Source of the DNA: Kalaharituber pfeilii
Taxonomy: Eukaryota > Ascomycota > Pezizomycetes > Pezizales > Pezizaceae
DNA length: 64,000 nucleotides
Direction: 5' to 3'
NCBI GenBank assembly: GCA_015179045.1
Contig: WHUZ01000113.1
Coordinates: 1 to 64,000, forward strand
The position numbers and the translations under genes were made by a program. Under the pieces are notes generated by a model that made no database searches, was not told the DNA's origin, and worked only from the letters and a program-made list of their open reading frames with translations. This document shows, one piece after another, positions 21,920 to 33,102 of the stretch (position 1 is the stretch's first letter; each line of letters starts with the position of its first letter).

Positions 21920-24900
21920 ATGGCTCCGATCAGAAGAGTGAATGCTCCAGGACCGCCACGGCCTCCGGTTGCTCCCCCTTCGCCGCAAACAGACCGCTCC
22001 GCCCAGCCAACAACCACTGGAAATGCACGTCTCTCAGAGCAAGCCGCTGCAGTGCCTGCTACACAAGTAGAACAAGCGGAACAACAACAGCGGAGTTCGG
22101 CGGTCTCGGGGCAGGGTCAGCCTGCAGCTGCTGCACCGCAGCACGCAGAAACAAAGAAATCAGCACCACGGAAGATGCAATTTGTCTTTCAGCCGATGAA
22201 GCAAAAGAAACCACCGGTGATGGGACCACAAGCTGATCCGCCAGGCCGGTTGAACTTTTCCCGCGTTCAGCCAGCGCCCCGCAGAAAACCTTCCCTCCTT
22301 ACCCGAATGATCAGCTCCCCAAGCACACCGGTAATGGCACCTGTTCCTCTTCTCGGCCTGGAACCACCACGGCGCATTGTTCTGCCAGGCCAAGGCCCCA
22401 AGCCCCGGCGGTTTATAAGAGGCAAATTGCGACGTTTGGCGGTCCGAATCCGCGAACCAGCAGCAACACATCCTCGGGCAGTGCGCAGACGTAATGCGAG
22501 GCCAACAAAGAGTATACTCAAGAAAACCCGTAAGGAATTTCTAAACGAAGGTCAGGATCAGCAGGAGCATGGTCCATCATTTACTCGACCCAGTATCTTC
22601 TACAATACAGGCGACTTTGTCTATGAGCCGACTGAGACGCCAATTATGCAAAATCACCGAGCCATTACCACGGTTTCAATCCCAAAATTCGTGGAAACAA
22701 AGCGAAGAACGGGCCTTCTGAGCCTGAAGTGGCAGATGACCTATGGAGCGAACAGGGGACGTGCACCGGACTTTGGGCAGCGGAAGCAGAAGTGGGCAAG
22801 AAGCGCGTTCTTATCACAATGTGGGCAGTTTGTCATCCTGCACGAGTTTCCTATCTTCTCCGGACGAGGAAGCAGCTGTCTTTTCGGCAACAGAATCATG
22901 AACCAGCTCACATCTGAAAAGTCAAAGATTGTCATTTACCGCACCTATGGAAAACTGCAAATATGGAACGAGGATCTGCCGCAGCCAGAATATGGAAGGG
23001 TGTCTCATCCGGTCAATATCCCAGGTGGAGCTGCAGCGTACTATCCAGGGCTTGGATATGAACAAGCATTGCAGGACGCGCATTTAGTTACCAACTCACC
23101 GAAACAAAGTCAGTGGGCTACAGACCCTCAAATCGTCGCGGAATAGGAATTCCCAAGGGAAGAAATCATCACCAGAGTTCACGTCTCCATGGATGTCGGC
23201 AAGGCTGGCGATGGACATGTCTAGTTGGCTGTTCTGGTAGTTCACCACACTGGATGTCTCTGGCCAAACAGCAAGATCGACAAAATCAAGAGCAAACACG
23301 GATTTGGCCAGCTTTTGACAGACAAAGCGTCGCACCTGCCGAGATCGCACGACAAGGCCACTCTGTTCTTAGTGAAGGGTGCCTATGGTCGTGGAGACGC
23401 GGTACAAGTCAGCGGCAGCGAGGTCTGGGAGAGTCACTATACTTTTCAGTCAGCACACAGAAAGGCTGATGTCACTTTGACTCTTGATAGGGCTCTCCCT
23501 ATACCTCACAGTCGCCGGCCGGACGTCCGGGTGACGCAGCAAAGTAGTGTCCAGTTTCAAAATCCGGGTCCCGTCTCGGTGTCCGAATCCCAGCAAGAGC
23601 CCGTTATAGAAGCGGGCCAAGCCGGCAACAAGAGGCCGCTGGGGAAGGGGATATAAGAGATGAGGACACGATGTTACTTGACGAAGAACAGCTGCGGATG
23701 AATCTTGCCGATGGACAAGTGACGGCAGTGGCTATTGAATATGCCATCAAGCAGATTGCGTTCGGTGGAATGGACGTCGTACAGTGGGTTCATACATTCA
23801 GAATTTCCCTGCTAATGCTCATCTAGCGATGATATTCTGCTGCTGATGCTGAATTCAGGGTATACCACATCCTTCCCAAAGCCGTATGCGACTGCATCAA
23901 ACACAGCCATCGCTTCTTCGGTGCATGCCGCAAGCCACACGTCGGGGTTTTCATTCCCGATAGGCTGGTTCCAACATGGACTTTAGACCTTCAATTCATC
24001 CCGCGCACGATCCTCATGGCGCCCTTACCCACAAAGGACCGCGCCATTGTTGATCAAGTATCCAAAACCGTTATCCTTCCCTGGTACAACACGATTTACA
24101 GGCCACTACACTCTCGGCCCATTCGCCCAGTCGATGAGAACACAAGCACAAAATTCAAGGAGACGGTGCCGAAAGAATGGCCAATGTATCGTCTCAAGCC
24201 ATGGAATCCAAACTGGTTGAACATGGTGTTTGCACCTGAAAGCTATGCAGCTTCATATCGTTTGTCTGGATATATTGACTGGAACGGTGAACTACACGAC
24301 CGCCATTTGTATCGGTGGTACGACGCAAACCCACTGATGGAGCCGGTGGGTGTGTTTGGACATGTCTCCTATCACCAGCACAGCGACTACCCCCAGACTC
24401 TGCTTGAGTGGAGAGATACAGTGAAGCTCTTGCCATGTCTGGTCATTACACGAGCAGCCATAGACGACAGGCGATGTTTCTGGAGCAAGAATGGGATTAG
24501 AAGACAGGAGCTGCGGTGTCAACTAATTTTTCACGACAAGGAGGTTACTGACGGGGACGAGGCAGGGCAATTTGTGAACATGGATCGTTACCGTTGCCAA
24601 AGTGAGGGCAGGCTTGTTCCTGACGCGGCTTGCGACGATGTTGGGGATTTGAATATAAAAGGGAAGAGGGCTTTAGATGGACAGAGGGAAACACTGATGG
24701 TGACTCAACATGTAGTAGGGAATCTGAGATGGCCAAATACATTCATAGTGGCGGCCTTGTACGAAGACAATGCGATTTTCTTATTCGAGGTATACTTGCC
24801 GCGCGGATTCGAGGAATCACAAAATATTCGCTCAGCTTGGCCCGACGAGATTTGTTTCTTCGGGTTCAAGTTAGGGAATTTTGGAGTTAATGTTCCGACA

Positions 24901-25725
24901 ACTGCAGGGTTGGGGTCGGTTAGTGGTAAGGTGCTTGGAATGGCGTTTGACATGCGGGATTGGGAATTTCCAGGTTTAAGTTGGCCGGCGGAGGAACCGG
25001 GGGTGCAGATGCAACCGCCGTGCTTGAGGTTGAAGCAGCCGAGTGGACTGGCGCTTGTTTTACTGGTTGATGGGGAGGGAAAGGGGGAGACGCAGGAGTC
25101 GGAGATTATGAAGGAGGACGTACTGCCATCTACAACTATGTCGGGAGGATTGCAGGTGAACAATCTCATCGAGCAGGAGTTAGCGGAGCAAGCGAATGTA
25201 GCGAGCAGGGAGGCCTCACCAGAGGCAGCAACGGTGTCAGCGGTGAGTCAGACGAATCACTGGGGGCCTCTTGGGGAGGGACCTCCCTCGGCGCTTGTGA
25301 CAGCCGGACCGTCCAGAAGAAGTACAATTGATCATGACACTAGCTTCAACGTAGAACAAAGTTGGGTTGCGGAAAGCGACTTTGTAACATCTTCAGAATC
25401 CGACAACCCCGGATTCAATACGTTCATGGCAGGCAAGACACCACCAGTGCGGAGAGTATTGTCACAAAAGCCCAGGAGGGGTCGAACGTCTCCAGCTTTT
25501 GAGGGTAACCACAGCAGTTGTGAACAAGACTCCAAAAGCAATTTTCGGCGAACCAAGTCAGCTCCTGCATTCATCAATATCGACCCAGGCTGGCCAGTTC
25601 CTCGAGCTGTAGAGACACTGAAGTCGAATATCAATACCATCGAAACGCCCGAGGCTAATGGCCATAATCCTTCCCCGCGCCCTCGACCAAGGCACATGCT
25701 GCAGATGAACGAACCCCACTTTTGA
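21920..25725 (+). pseudogene. Long unrecognised gene with disrupted frame
   Basis: No known domain is recognised. From the ATG at 21920 (MAPIRRVN) the protein starts with a Pro/Gln/Ala-rich, basic segment and then a more globular one (WQMTYGANRGR, LFGNRIMNQL, YRTYGKLQIW). The frame meets TAG at 23144-23146 and again at 23222-23224, yet stays open and protein-like (KIDKIKSKHGFGQLL, ATLFLVKGAYGRG) to 23656. A one-base frame change near 23610-23650, in a G-rich run, is needed to continue into DEDTMLLDEEQLRMNLADGQ. A 75-nt intron fits at 23784-23858 (GTGGGT, GCTAATG, CAG). The last exon includes YHILPKAV, WNPNWLNMVF and GYIDWNGELHDRHLYRWYD, and stops with TGA at 25723. It could be a decaying pseudogene, a gene with assembly errors at homopolymers, or a transcript whose UAG codons are edited. 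Confidence 0.55.
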
Positions 25726-26966
25726 ATTCAAAGGATAGCGATTTGCGGGATTATCTTTGGAGACGGCCGCAAAAGCCACGATTTTTGACACACACTATAC
25801 ATCTATACCAGGGCCACATCCGGAACCTCAACGTCGGTGGACCGTCAGTTCAGGATTCGAGAGGGGCGAATTGGGAGTATGTTGGAGTTGAAAAGGAGAG
25901 GTACGGTTTCAAGGAGGCGTTGCGGGATACGGGGAAAGGGGTGCACAAATTATTTTCGAAGATTACGGGAAACTGGAAGGGGTACAATCAAAGGTGGCTT
26001 AACCATGGCCTGTCGACCAAGGAGCGGGTTAGTGAGGAGGAGCTGGAGAGAAGCAGGATTTTGCATAGGGGTGGAAAATGGGATGAAGGAGAAGGGTTTA
26101 GGAGGTATAAAGGGAGGAAGCCGAAGCCGGGAGAGGGGCTCGGGGTCATGTTGAGGAAACATGTAGGCCCGGGTGGGGACCTGGAGGAGAGAGATGATTT
26201 GGATATCTACGGAGGAGATCAGGCGGTGGGGTCAATGGGGGTTGCTGGGGATATTGGAATGGGCAGGGTCATGGGGGAATCCAAAGTTATTCCAGAATTG
26301 GGCGTCGGGGCTTATAGACCGGTAGAAGGTTCCGCGGCAGGGGCGCTTGATAGTCTGCATGCAACAAAGGGACCAATGTATAATAAGCGGACGTATCAGT
26401 ATAAGCGGAAAAAAACGACAGCGGAGATGGCGAGGGAGACAGAGAAGAGGGGAAAATTGACAGTGCAGGAAAGAATTTTGCGGGAGAGGGAGATGGCGAC
26501 TGAGAAGGAGATTGTGGGGAAGCTGGAGGATATCGACGCGCCGGGGGTGGAGGAGGACGAGTTGCAATGGGTTGGGGGGAGGACAAATGTTAGGGGAACG
26601 GGGAATGATGGCACAGGTTTCGTACAGTTGGCGCCGTCGCGGGGAGTGATGAGTGCGAAGGCGAAAGGGAACTGGAAGGCAGGCGTGATGCCAACCGTGG
26701 AGGAGGTCTCCGCGCAGGAGGAGAAGGCAGCCGAGCAGGACAGTTATGAAGATGAAGATGACGACGACGGGTATGAAGACAAGAAAAAGAAGGATAAAGG
26801 GAAGGGAAAGGCGGAGTGGGTGGAAGTGGAGGACCTGGAGGATGAAGATGAGATTTTGCCGTTTTGGAATAGGAATTGGTCGAGGGAGAGGGATGGGTGG
26901 GATAGGAGTGGAGGAGGCAGTGGGGGTGGTGGGCCTGCAGGGCTTGCGGGGCGATGTATTGGGTGA
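25723..26966 (+). CDS. Open frame continuing the long gene, or a separate gene
   Basis: The open frame begins exactly at the stop of the previous one, one frame over (TTTTG junction), with no ATG near its start. This suggests it is the C-terminal part of the same gene after a frame change or unplaced intron. It encodes about 410 residues: an N-terminal basic/aromatic part (LRDYLWRRPQKPRFL, KLFSKITGNWKGYNQRW), a Gly/Lys-rich middle, a likely coiled-coil or basic stretch (KRKKTTAEMARETEKRGK), a strongly acidic region (EDEDDDDGYEDKK) and a Gly-rich tail. The first internal Met lies about 140 codons in. No domain is recognised and no function is proposed. Confidence 0.5.
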
Positions 26967-27958
26967 GGAAAGGGCGAAGGGAATAGGAGGGCGAGTTCTG
27001 GGGGAACTGGGGAGCGGGGGTGGAGGTATTGAGGAATGTGTACTATAGGATGGGGGTGGAATAAGGATAAGAGGATGGAGGTGGTAGGAAGGGTAGAAGG
27101 TGAAAGATATTTATTGTGGGATTGTGTGGTGAGACGCAGGGTAGAATAGTTGGCAAAGTAGTTGACTTGATGGATGTATGAAGTAAAAATTGGTCATGAG
27201 CGGGGATTTTGAATTACTTGCCTTCAGAGTATTCAAATGTCAACGGCTCCGATCTTTTTGATCTGCTTTTTCCAAATGGAAAGAGCGCGAAGGGTTGCAT
27301 GACTCTTAGAAAAAGCAGAATAATGCAGAAAATGCTGTCCAGAAAGGTACATAGTTTGAAGTTCCGAGATAGAGGTGTATGCAGGTGGAATTGCATGCCA
27401 ACAACGCTACTCAAGATATTAGGTAGTGAATTCGAATAATTCCGGAATTTTGGACGGACTACATGTGTAATTCTAAAAATCAACCAGATGTCCGCTTTTT
27501 TTTTTTTGATGTTGTGGGCCCCAAAAAGATTTGAGGAAAAGATTTCCGCAGTTTTTTCCGTCTGGAATGGCGCCGCAAGAGCGGGTGTATGTAAATAAGA
27601 CTGCGGAGTATCATATTCATTTGGGATTTTTGTGCGGGGCAGAAGGACAGTCCCAGCGCCTTGCTTCTGGACGAATTTTTCAACGGGTACTCAAACTTGG
27701 GGTACGGGTTCATAGGCAAAGTTTATAACCAGCGTTTCAAACTCAACTGAATACCATTAGTTGTATGTTCCGTGGAAGTACATTAAGGTAACTGCAGTTG
27801 GCAGACTGGATGTATTCTTTGCATGCCCAAACTGTATGATGCCGTTACAGATAATTATTATTCAAGGTTAAGACGGGGGTGGTGTTGGTGTTGGTTTTGT
27901 TTTTTGGTTTCTTGGTGGTTTTATATATAGAAAGGAAGGAAGGGTAGGTATAATAGAG
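26967..27958. other. Intergenic, no gene recognised
   Basis: The first part is probably 3' UTR of the preceding gene. Small frames at 27209-27439 and 27531-27728 show no known domain. Confidence 0.4.
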
Positions 27959-28366
27959 AGGTTTTATAAACCCCGAACTTTTTTCAGGGTTTGGGAAAAA
28001 AATACGTTGCCTTAGCAACAACGTGTTTATTTATACCAAGTCCTGAAAATTTCCCTTCCGAAATCCGGAAAACTGACCCTTAAGATTGTAAAATTCCCAC
28101 AACACTCAATTCTAAAGATATTTACATCAAATAAACACGAAAAATGAGCCAAAGCACTCCTCTATCTACTCAAGAGAATCTATCCCAGACTTCTCAATCT
28201 CCAGTTGTCAATTCAGCGACTAGTATATCACCACAACGTTTGTAGTGTACCGGTAGTTAATTCCTGAGTTTTTCAGGTTAACTTACAAAAAACCTGACGC
28301 ACTCTCAGGGTTTTAGCATTATTACTAATTAAGTTACCCGCAAATTTCAGGGTTTTTATAAAACCT
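27959..28366 (+). mobile_element. TIR element with remnant of transposase start
   Basis: The ends AGGTTTTATAAA and TTTATAAAACCT are perfect inverses, with CAGGG-containing subterminal repeats. An ATG at 28144 opens a Ser/Thr/Gln-rich frame (MSQSTPLSTQ) that stops after about 33 codons. A GTTGCCTTAGCAAC palindrome lies upstream of it. The element at 28663 has a similar layout (GTTGCTTTAGCAAC, then MSSQDPSQSS), so the two are probably related non-autonomous derivatives. Confidence 0.6.
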
Positions 28367-28493
28367 GTCTATTAAATAATAATAATATTAATAAAAGAAA
28401 AGTTACCGCGCTTACAAAGTAAAGGTTTTAGCAGACTTGATACGCGATTATGTTTGTTGGACAGGGGGCAGAGTTGGAAGTGTACATGATGAT

Positions 28494-28591
28494 GGCTGGT
28501 TGGCGCAACGGTAGCGCGTTCGACTCCAGTTTTTCCGGAATCCGGAGGATTGGGTATCGAAAGGCTAGGTGTTCGAATCACCTACTGGTCA
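28494..28591 (+). tRNA. tRNA-Trp (anticodon CCA), with intron
   Basis: It folds as a full cloverleaf. The acceptor GGCTGGT pairs with ACTGGTC with G-U pairs, and the discriminator is A. The D arm is GCGC-AACGGTA-GCGC, the anticodon stem TTCGA/TCGAA and the T arm AGGTG-TTCGAAT-CACCT. The anticodon CCA is at 28526-28528. A 26-nt intron (28530-28555) sits one base after the anticodon, the canonical nuclear tRNA intron position. It supplies tryptophan decoding. Confidence 0.93.
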
Positions 28592-28662
28592 GCAGAAATT
28601 TTTTTGGGGATGGGTGTGGGGGGGGTTTTTCACTTGGTACCTGATAGGTGCCATTCTAATAA

Positions 28663-29420
28663 TAGGCGGATTTTGCAACGTCCAGGTAAAGCAATTCGGG
28701 TAATTATTAATCACGGTTGCTTTAGCAACGAATTGTTTGTGGCTGGTGTACCAGGCAAAGTTCGATTAAATAACCGAACTTTGCGGGTTAACTCTCCCAT
28801 CCGAGAAAATTTTATCCTCAACACCAGAATTATTTTATTACTTGAGAAAGCAAGTATGTCTTCTCAAGACCCTTCTCAATCATCAGAGACTCCTATTCCT
28901 CCAAACCGTCCACGTGGGTGGCCACGAACAGCTACTCCATTGAGCCAATCTGTAGCATCCTCCGAGGCTTTACGCACTCGATTAAATGAGTAAGAAAAAC
29001 TTTATTTGGCCCGTTTATGTGTCCAGAATCAAGCAGAGCATCAGCCTGGACAAAAAGGAAAGTTTTGGGAGAAAATTAAGATTCTCTTGAAGGATGAAAT
29101 TGGAAAAGATGCAACAATCATATGCATGCTTGAAAGAGCCCATGCTGCGACAGCGGTAGCTGCTGCTACAGCAGCAGCCTGTCTTCTCTTGCATGGTATA
29201 ATTGCCATATTGTATCTCTGTAGAGGCGTGGTTGTCTGTGGGTAGTAGAGAGGCGGTGTGGGAGCGTGGGTAGTATAGAGTGCAAGAAAAAAAATAGCCG
29301 CAAAAGTGGTCTCAAAAACGCTGCAAAATCTATGCATAGTTCTTGGTTATAGAAATATTACTAATACTATTTTTCAAGTTAACCGAAAGACTTTACCCGC
29401 GACATTGCATAATCCGCCTA
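28663..29420 (+). mobile_element. Non-autonomous TIR element with transposase N-terminal fragment
   Basis: The ends TAGGCGGATTTTGCAACG and the complement of CATTGCATAATCCGCCTA are inverted repeats of about 18 bp with two or three mismatches. Inside, the ATG at 28856 opens a 45-residue frame (MSSQDPSQSSETP, an AT-hook-like RPRGWPR, stop at 28993). Past the stop the same frame reads on (EKLYLARLCVQNQ, KGKFWEKIKILLKDEIGK), resembling the N-terminal DNA-binding part of a fungal transposase. The catalytic part is missing, so it must depend on a partner element. It begins 72 bp after the tRNA-Trp gene. Confidence 0.65.
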
Positions 29421-29460
29421 ATTATCGCTGTACTCTGGGTGTTGTGGAATCACATCTATT

Positions 29461-29591
29461 GTATGTGACTCTAAACATTAAGGACGGAAGAGGCTTCTGA
29501 CTAGTATCGACTAGCTCAATAGGATTTTTCCTGACTGCAAATCAGGTGGCTGCCAATAGTGGAGGACGCTCAGCATAAGGTGTGGTTTGTG
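29461..29591 (+). repeat. Direct repeat, left copy
   Basis: This matches 30641-30759: both contain GGACGGAAGAGGCTTCTGAC, TAGTAT-GACTAGCTCAATA, TGGAGGA-GCTCAGC and GTGTGGTTTGTG. The two copies bracket a TIR element (29625-30449) and a mini-palindrome. Confidence 0.75.
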
Positions 29592-29624
29592 CTTTTGGTT
29601 TGCATAATGTGGGGTGGTACGGTA

Positions 29625-30449
29625 CTAGCCAGTTTCAAAAGTTATTTGCCTAAATTTTGCGCTATGCAGCTTATGGCATACACTAATCTACTTCTAAGTT
29701 ACCCACTTGGTAAAGTTTGCAAGGGGTAAATGTTGCAACAGTTTGTTACAGTAGCAGATGAATATAGGAATGAGATAATGTTAGAACGGGGGATATAAAT
29801 AAGGAAATAAGTAAAGTACTATCATTAATGTCTAAATGTATCAATGCAAGCGATGGAAATAGGTACACAGCTTGATACTATTATGTGGAGCTCATAGAGA
29901 TATAAGAAAAGTGGGATGATCCCTATAATGACTGCTTCGGAAGTGACTGTTAAACAGCTGTCAAAATGATATTCCTAACAGCTGCCAAGCGAGTCAAGGC
30001 AGCTGCCAAAATGACACCAAAAACAGCTGCAGAAACGATCGTCGGAATGGCAGCTGAAATGGTTGCTGAAATGGCTGTTAAAACGTCTGCCAAAACGACG
30101 GTAAAAGCAACGGTAAAAAAAACAGCTGCAGAGACCATGGTAAAAAACAGCGGGTGGTTGGTGAAATGGCTGGTGAAATGGCTGGAAAAAATGGTTGGCA
30201 AAAATAGCTGGCAAAAACGACGGTCGGAGCAGCTGCCGGCCCAAAACAGCTGCAGAGCGACGGTCAAAACAGGTGCAGAAGTTCTCAACTGCTGCGGGTT
30301 GCACATATATCTTGTGCGATCATTTAATCTAACTTTCTCGTCCCCCAGCTTTGCTAGTGCGTTGTCAAGAAGTGGAGTAGTGCATGCCATATATTGCATA
30401 ATGCATAATGCACAAGTCAGGGCGTCCGAATATTTTTGAAACTGGCTAG
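29625..30449. mobile_element. 0.83-kb CTAGCC-family TIR element with internal repeats
   Basis: The ends CTAGCCAGTTTCAAAA and TTTTTGAAACTGGCTAG are inverted and flanked by TA. Subterminal GCGCTATGCAGCTTATGGCAT resembles the 49971 element. The centre (29960-30290) is a degenerate array of AACAGCTGCCAAAACGACGG-like units, which produces long low-complexity frames on both strands. I read these frames as a by-product of the array. Confidence 0.7.
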
Positions 30450-30561
30450 TACCTTGATGGCAGACAGGCTTTGGATGAACTACTTAGTGCGTTGATAGGT
30501 GGTATTTTAATTATCGCTTTTGTGGGGTGTTGTGAAATGCATATATTATTAGTCTGGTGTA

Positions 30562-30640
30562 CTAGCCAGTAAGATATGTATTCGGACAGGGGTCCTAATG
30601 CACATTATGCGCTATGTCCGAATACATATTTTACTAGCAG
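30562..30640. mobile_element. Mini-palindromic CTAGC-family element
   Basis: It has the same arms as 1144-1223 (AGATATGTATTCGGACA and TGTCCGAATACATATTTTACT), here in the opposite orientation of the centre. A TA lies at the left; the right tip is truncated. It abuts the right direct repeat at 30641. Confidence 0.72.
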
Positions 30641-30759
30641 ATATGTGACTCTCAACATTAAAGGACGGAAGAGGCTTCTGACTAGTATTGACTAGCTCAA
30701 TATGAAATCAGCTGGCCTTGCCAATTGTGGAGGATGCTCAGCGTGAGGTGTGGTTTGTG
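30641..30759 (+). repeat. Direct repeat, right copy
   Basis: Partner of 29461-29591 with small differences. It could be a local duplication or long solo-repeat remnants of an unrecognised element. Confidence 0.72.
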
Positions 30760-32469
30760 TAACAGACGGTAAAAGTACATGGACACGCCAACTGCATGAG
30801 AGGTAGCGTGCCCGAAGTGGTAACGAGCTGGCCCCCTGTAACGATCCACTCTCTTGGCACTCCTCGTCATGCATTCCTTGCCCTATTACCTATTACTGGA
30901 TATATTGCGACTACGGAAATTGCATAGTATTATATCAATTTGATACCGCTGAATCTGAATATACTATCATAATAAGGAAAAAGCCAAAATTCCAATAACT
31001 ATAACCAAATTCATCATAATTTATATGAATTAACCCCTCCCTGCATATAATATAGCTCAATGTTCTCAGAATCAGTAAAATAATATAGAAAATGAGTAAT
31101 AATCATTCGCCTAGCACTAGTCTGTTCAGTTAAAGTTAATAAATGTATATAGGAATTATATAGGATACACGCACCTTCAAATATATAGAAGAAATTCACA
31201 TTCTCGAGCTAATCTCTGTACCTCAATATCATCATCAGTGTCCTCAGAGTCCTCAGGTGATCCAGGAATACTAGGACTTGACGTAGTGGTAGATGAAGCA
31301 CTAGAGATAGTAGCAGTAACTTCGTCTGAGGCATCAGGTATGATAGAAGAGGTCTGTGGCTCGAGATTTACTACTGGAACCTCCTTCACCCCCCCCCCTA
31401 GCAGGTGTTCGGACCCTCCCACCTCCTGAACCAAAGGCCTTCCTCGGCCCCGGCCTCGCCCGCGAGTTCCCCCACGACCTCTCTTTGCGGCCCGCTCAGC
31501 TGCAGCTATTTCTTTCTGTTCTTGTTTCTCTTTTGCCTTTCTTTCTCGCTCCTCCGCTGCTAGCTGCTTTTTCACTTCAGCAGCTTCTTTCTTATCCTCA
31601 GCTATTTTTCGTCGCTCCTCTGCCTTCTGAATTTTCTCTTCCTCTTTTCTTATCTTCTCTACTGCTTTCTGTTCCTTTTCCAGCCTCTTCCGCTCTTTCT
31701 TTTCCTCTGCTTCCAGTGCTGCTTTGACTTCGGCTTGTCGAGAGGATTCAATATACGCTCGATTAAGAGTCCGAGGGCCTTTAATATGCTTCAAACTACC
31801 AGCCGGAGCTTTTTTGACCATCTTACCATTCCGTAGAGCTTTGAAGGTTGTAGCATTAGGCTCAATCACCGTATATTTTGTTAGCTTTTCCTCCAGAAAC
31901 AATACATGGTCCATCACAGTCTTGCGTGTATGTGGAGTCAAAATTGCCTTGTCCAGAGCAGTTCGTAGTACTATTTGCTTTGATGGAGTATCTAATATAG
32001 AGAGATCTGAATTGACCGTCATTGTCGCTTGAACTTGAGGAGGAATAACTTTGTCGGGATCAATAGGCCAGCATCCAGACCCCCGCCATGCACCCAAAAT
32101 AGTATCGGTAGTAAAAGTAGATTGTCTGGCACCACAAAGAATTTCCCAGAAGTCAGGTTTGCGCAAAATATCACAAGGCTTTTGATATATCCAATCTTGT
32201 AAGCCATTGCGGTAGTGTCTTTGGAGAGGAGAGAAACATCCAACATCAAGAGGTTGCATTAAATGAGTTGAATGTGGGGGAAGACAAAGCATTTGAATCC
32301 GGTGATTGAGTGCATATTCAACGACTTGGTAAGCGACATGGGAAGAGTGACCATCAACAATTAAAAGGCGCCAAGTATATTAGAGGGAGGTAAGGTCAGT
32401 GAATCGCTCGAAATAATTATACTGCATTTGTCATGTATAGTGCTTGTAGGAAGGCCGGTTGCTATGGGG

Positions 32470-32553
32470 GTGCCGGCGGTAGAGGCGGTGGAGGCGGTGG
32501 AGGCGGTGGAGGCAGGGGTGGTGGAGGCAGTGGAGGTAGTGGAGGTAGTGGTA
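32470..32553 (-). repeat. In-frame minisatellite inside the transposase
   Basis: GGAGGCGGT/GGAGGTAGT-type 9-bp units are repeated about nine times on the + strand. On the coding strand they give a Ser/Thr/Ala run between the first and second catalytic Asp, where relatives normally have conserved DDE-fold sequence. Confidence 0.75.
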
Positions 32554-33102
32554 GGGTTCACGGGGCGAGTATATGGCTCAAAGTGATATTTTATAAACTC
32601 AACACCTAGTTCATCATCCATGTATCCACTAGGCGAGCGTCCAAAAGTTGCAGGAAGTTCATGGACACCCTCAGCACCGTAGTAGCCTTCTCTATGGGTT
32701 TTCGCCTGCCAGACAAGGTATGGAGGAATGATGTGACCAGCAGCATTTACTGTCTCTATGACAGTAACAAATTCTCGATTGCCATCAGTAACTGCAATTT
32801 TTCGCCTTGGACCTGCTCGAACAATACATTTCTGCCTGCCAGTTGCAATGCCCATAATAATACCCTTTTCATCATAGTTCCAGAGGTTGTCAGGGGTGAT
32901 CTTAAGTTGGCGCATTGTAGTCCGGAGTGACCGATAAAATGCCTTCTGCGCTGGAATATTTGTCCCTTGCGAATGCCGAATGCGCTCAAGATATTGTACA
33001 TATTTGCTGTTAACTATGGGATGTCGAAGTAAAAACCTCTCATGCCACCGATCTCCTGGAACTGCATTGCTAAACCTTCGCTGCAGAATTAAAACAGCCA
33101 TA

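Noticed and set aside
23113..23469. Alternative 38-nt intron at 23109-23146 leading into a different frame
   Set aside because: It would remove the first TAG, but the resulting frame is low-quality and ends soon, whereas the original frame stays protein-like past the stop; the intron would also be unusually short.
29966..30439. Ala/Lys/Thr-rich protein of 157 residues
   Set aside because: It coincides with a degenerate repeat array inside a TIR element, with equally long low-complexity frames on the other strand.
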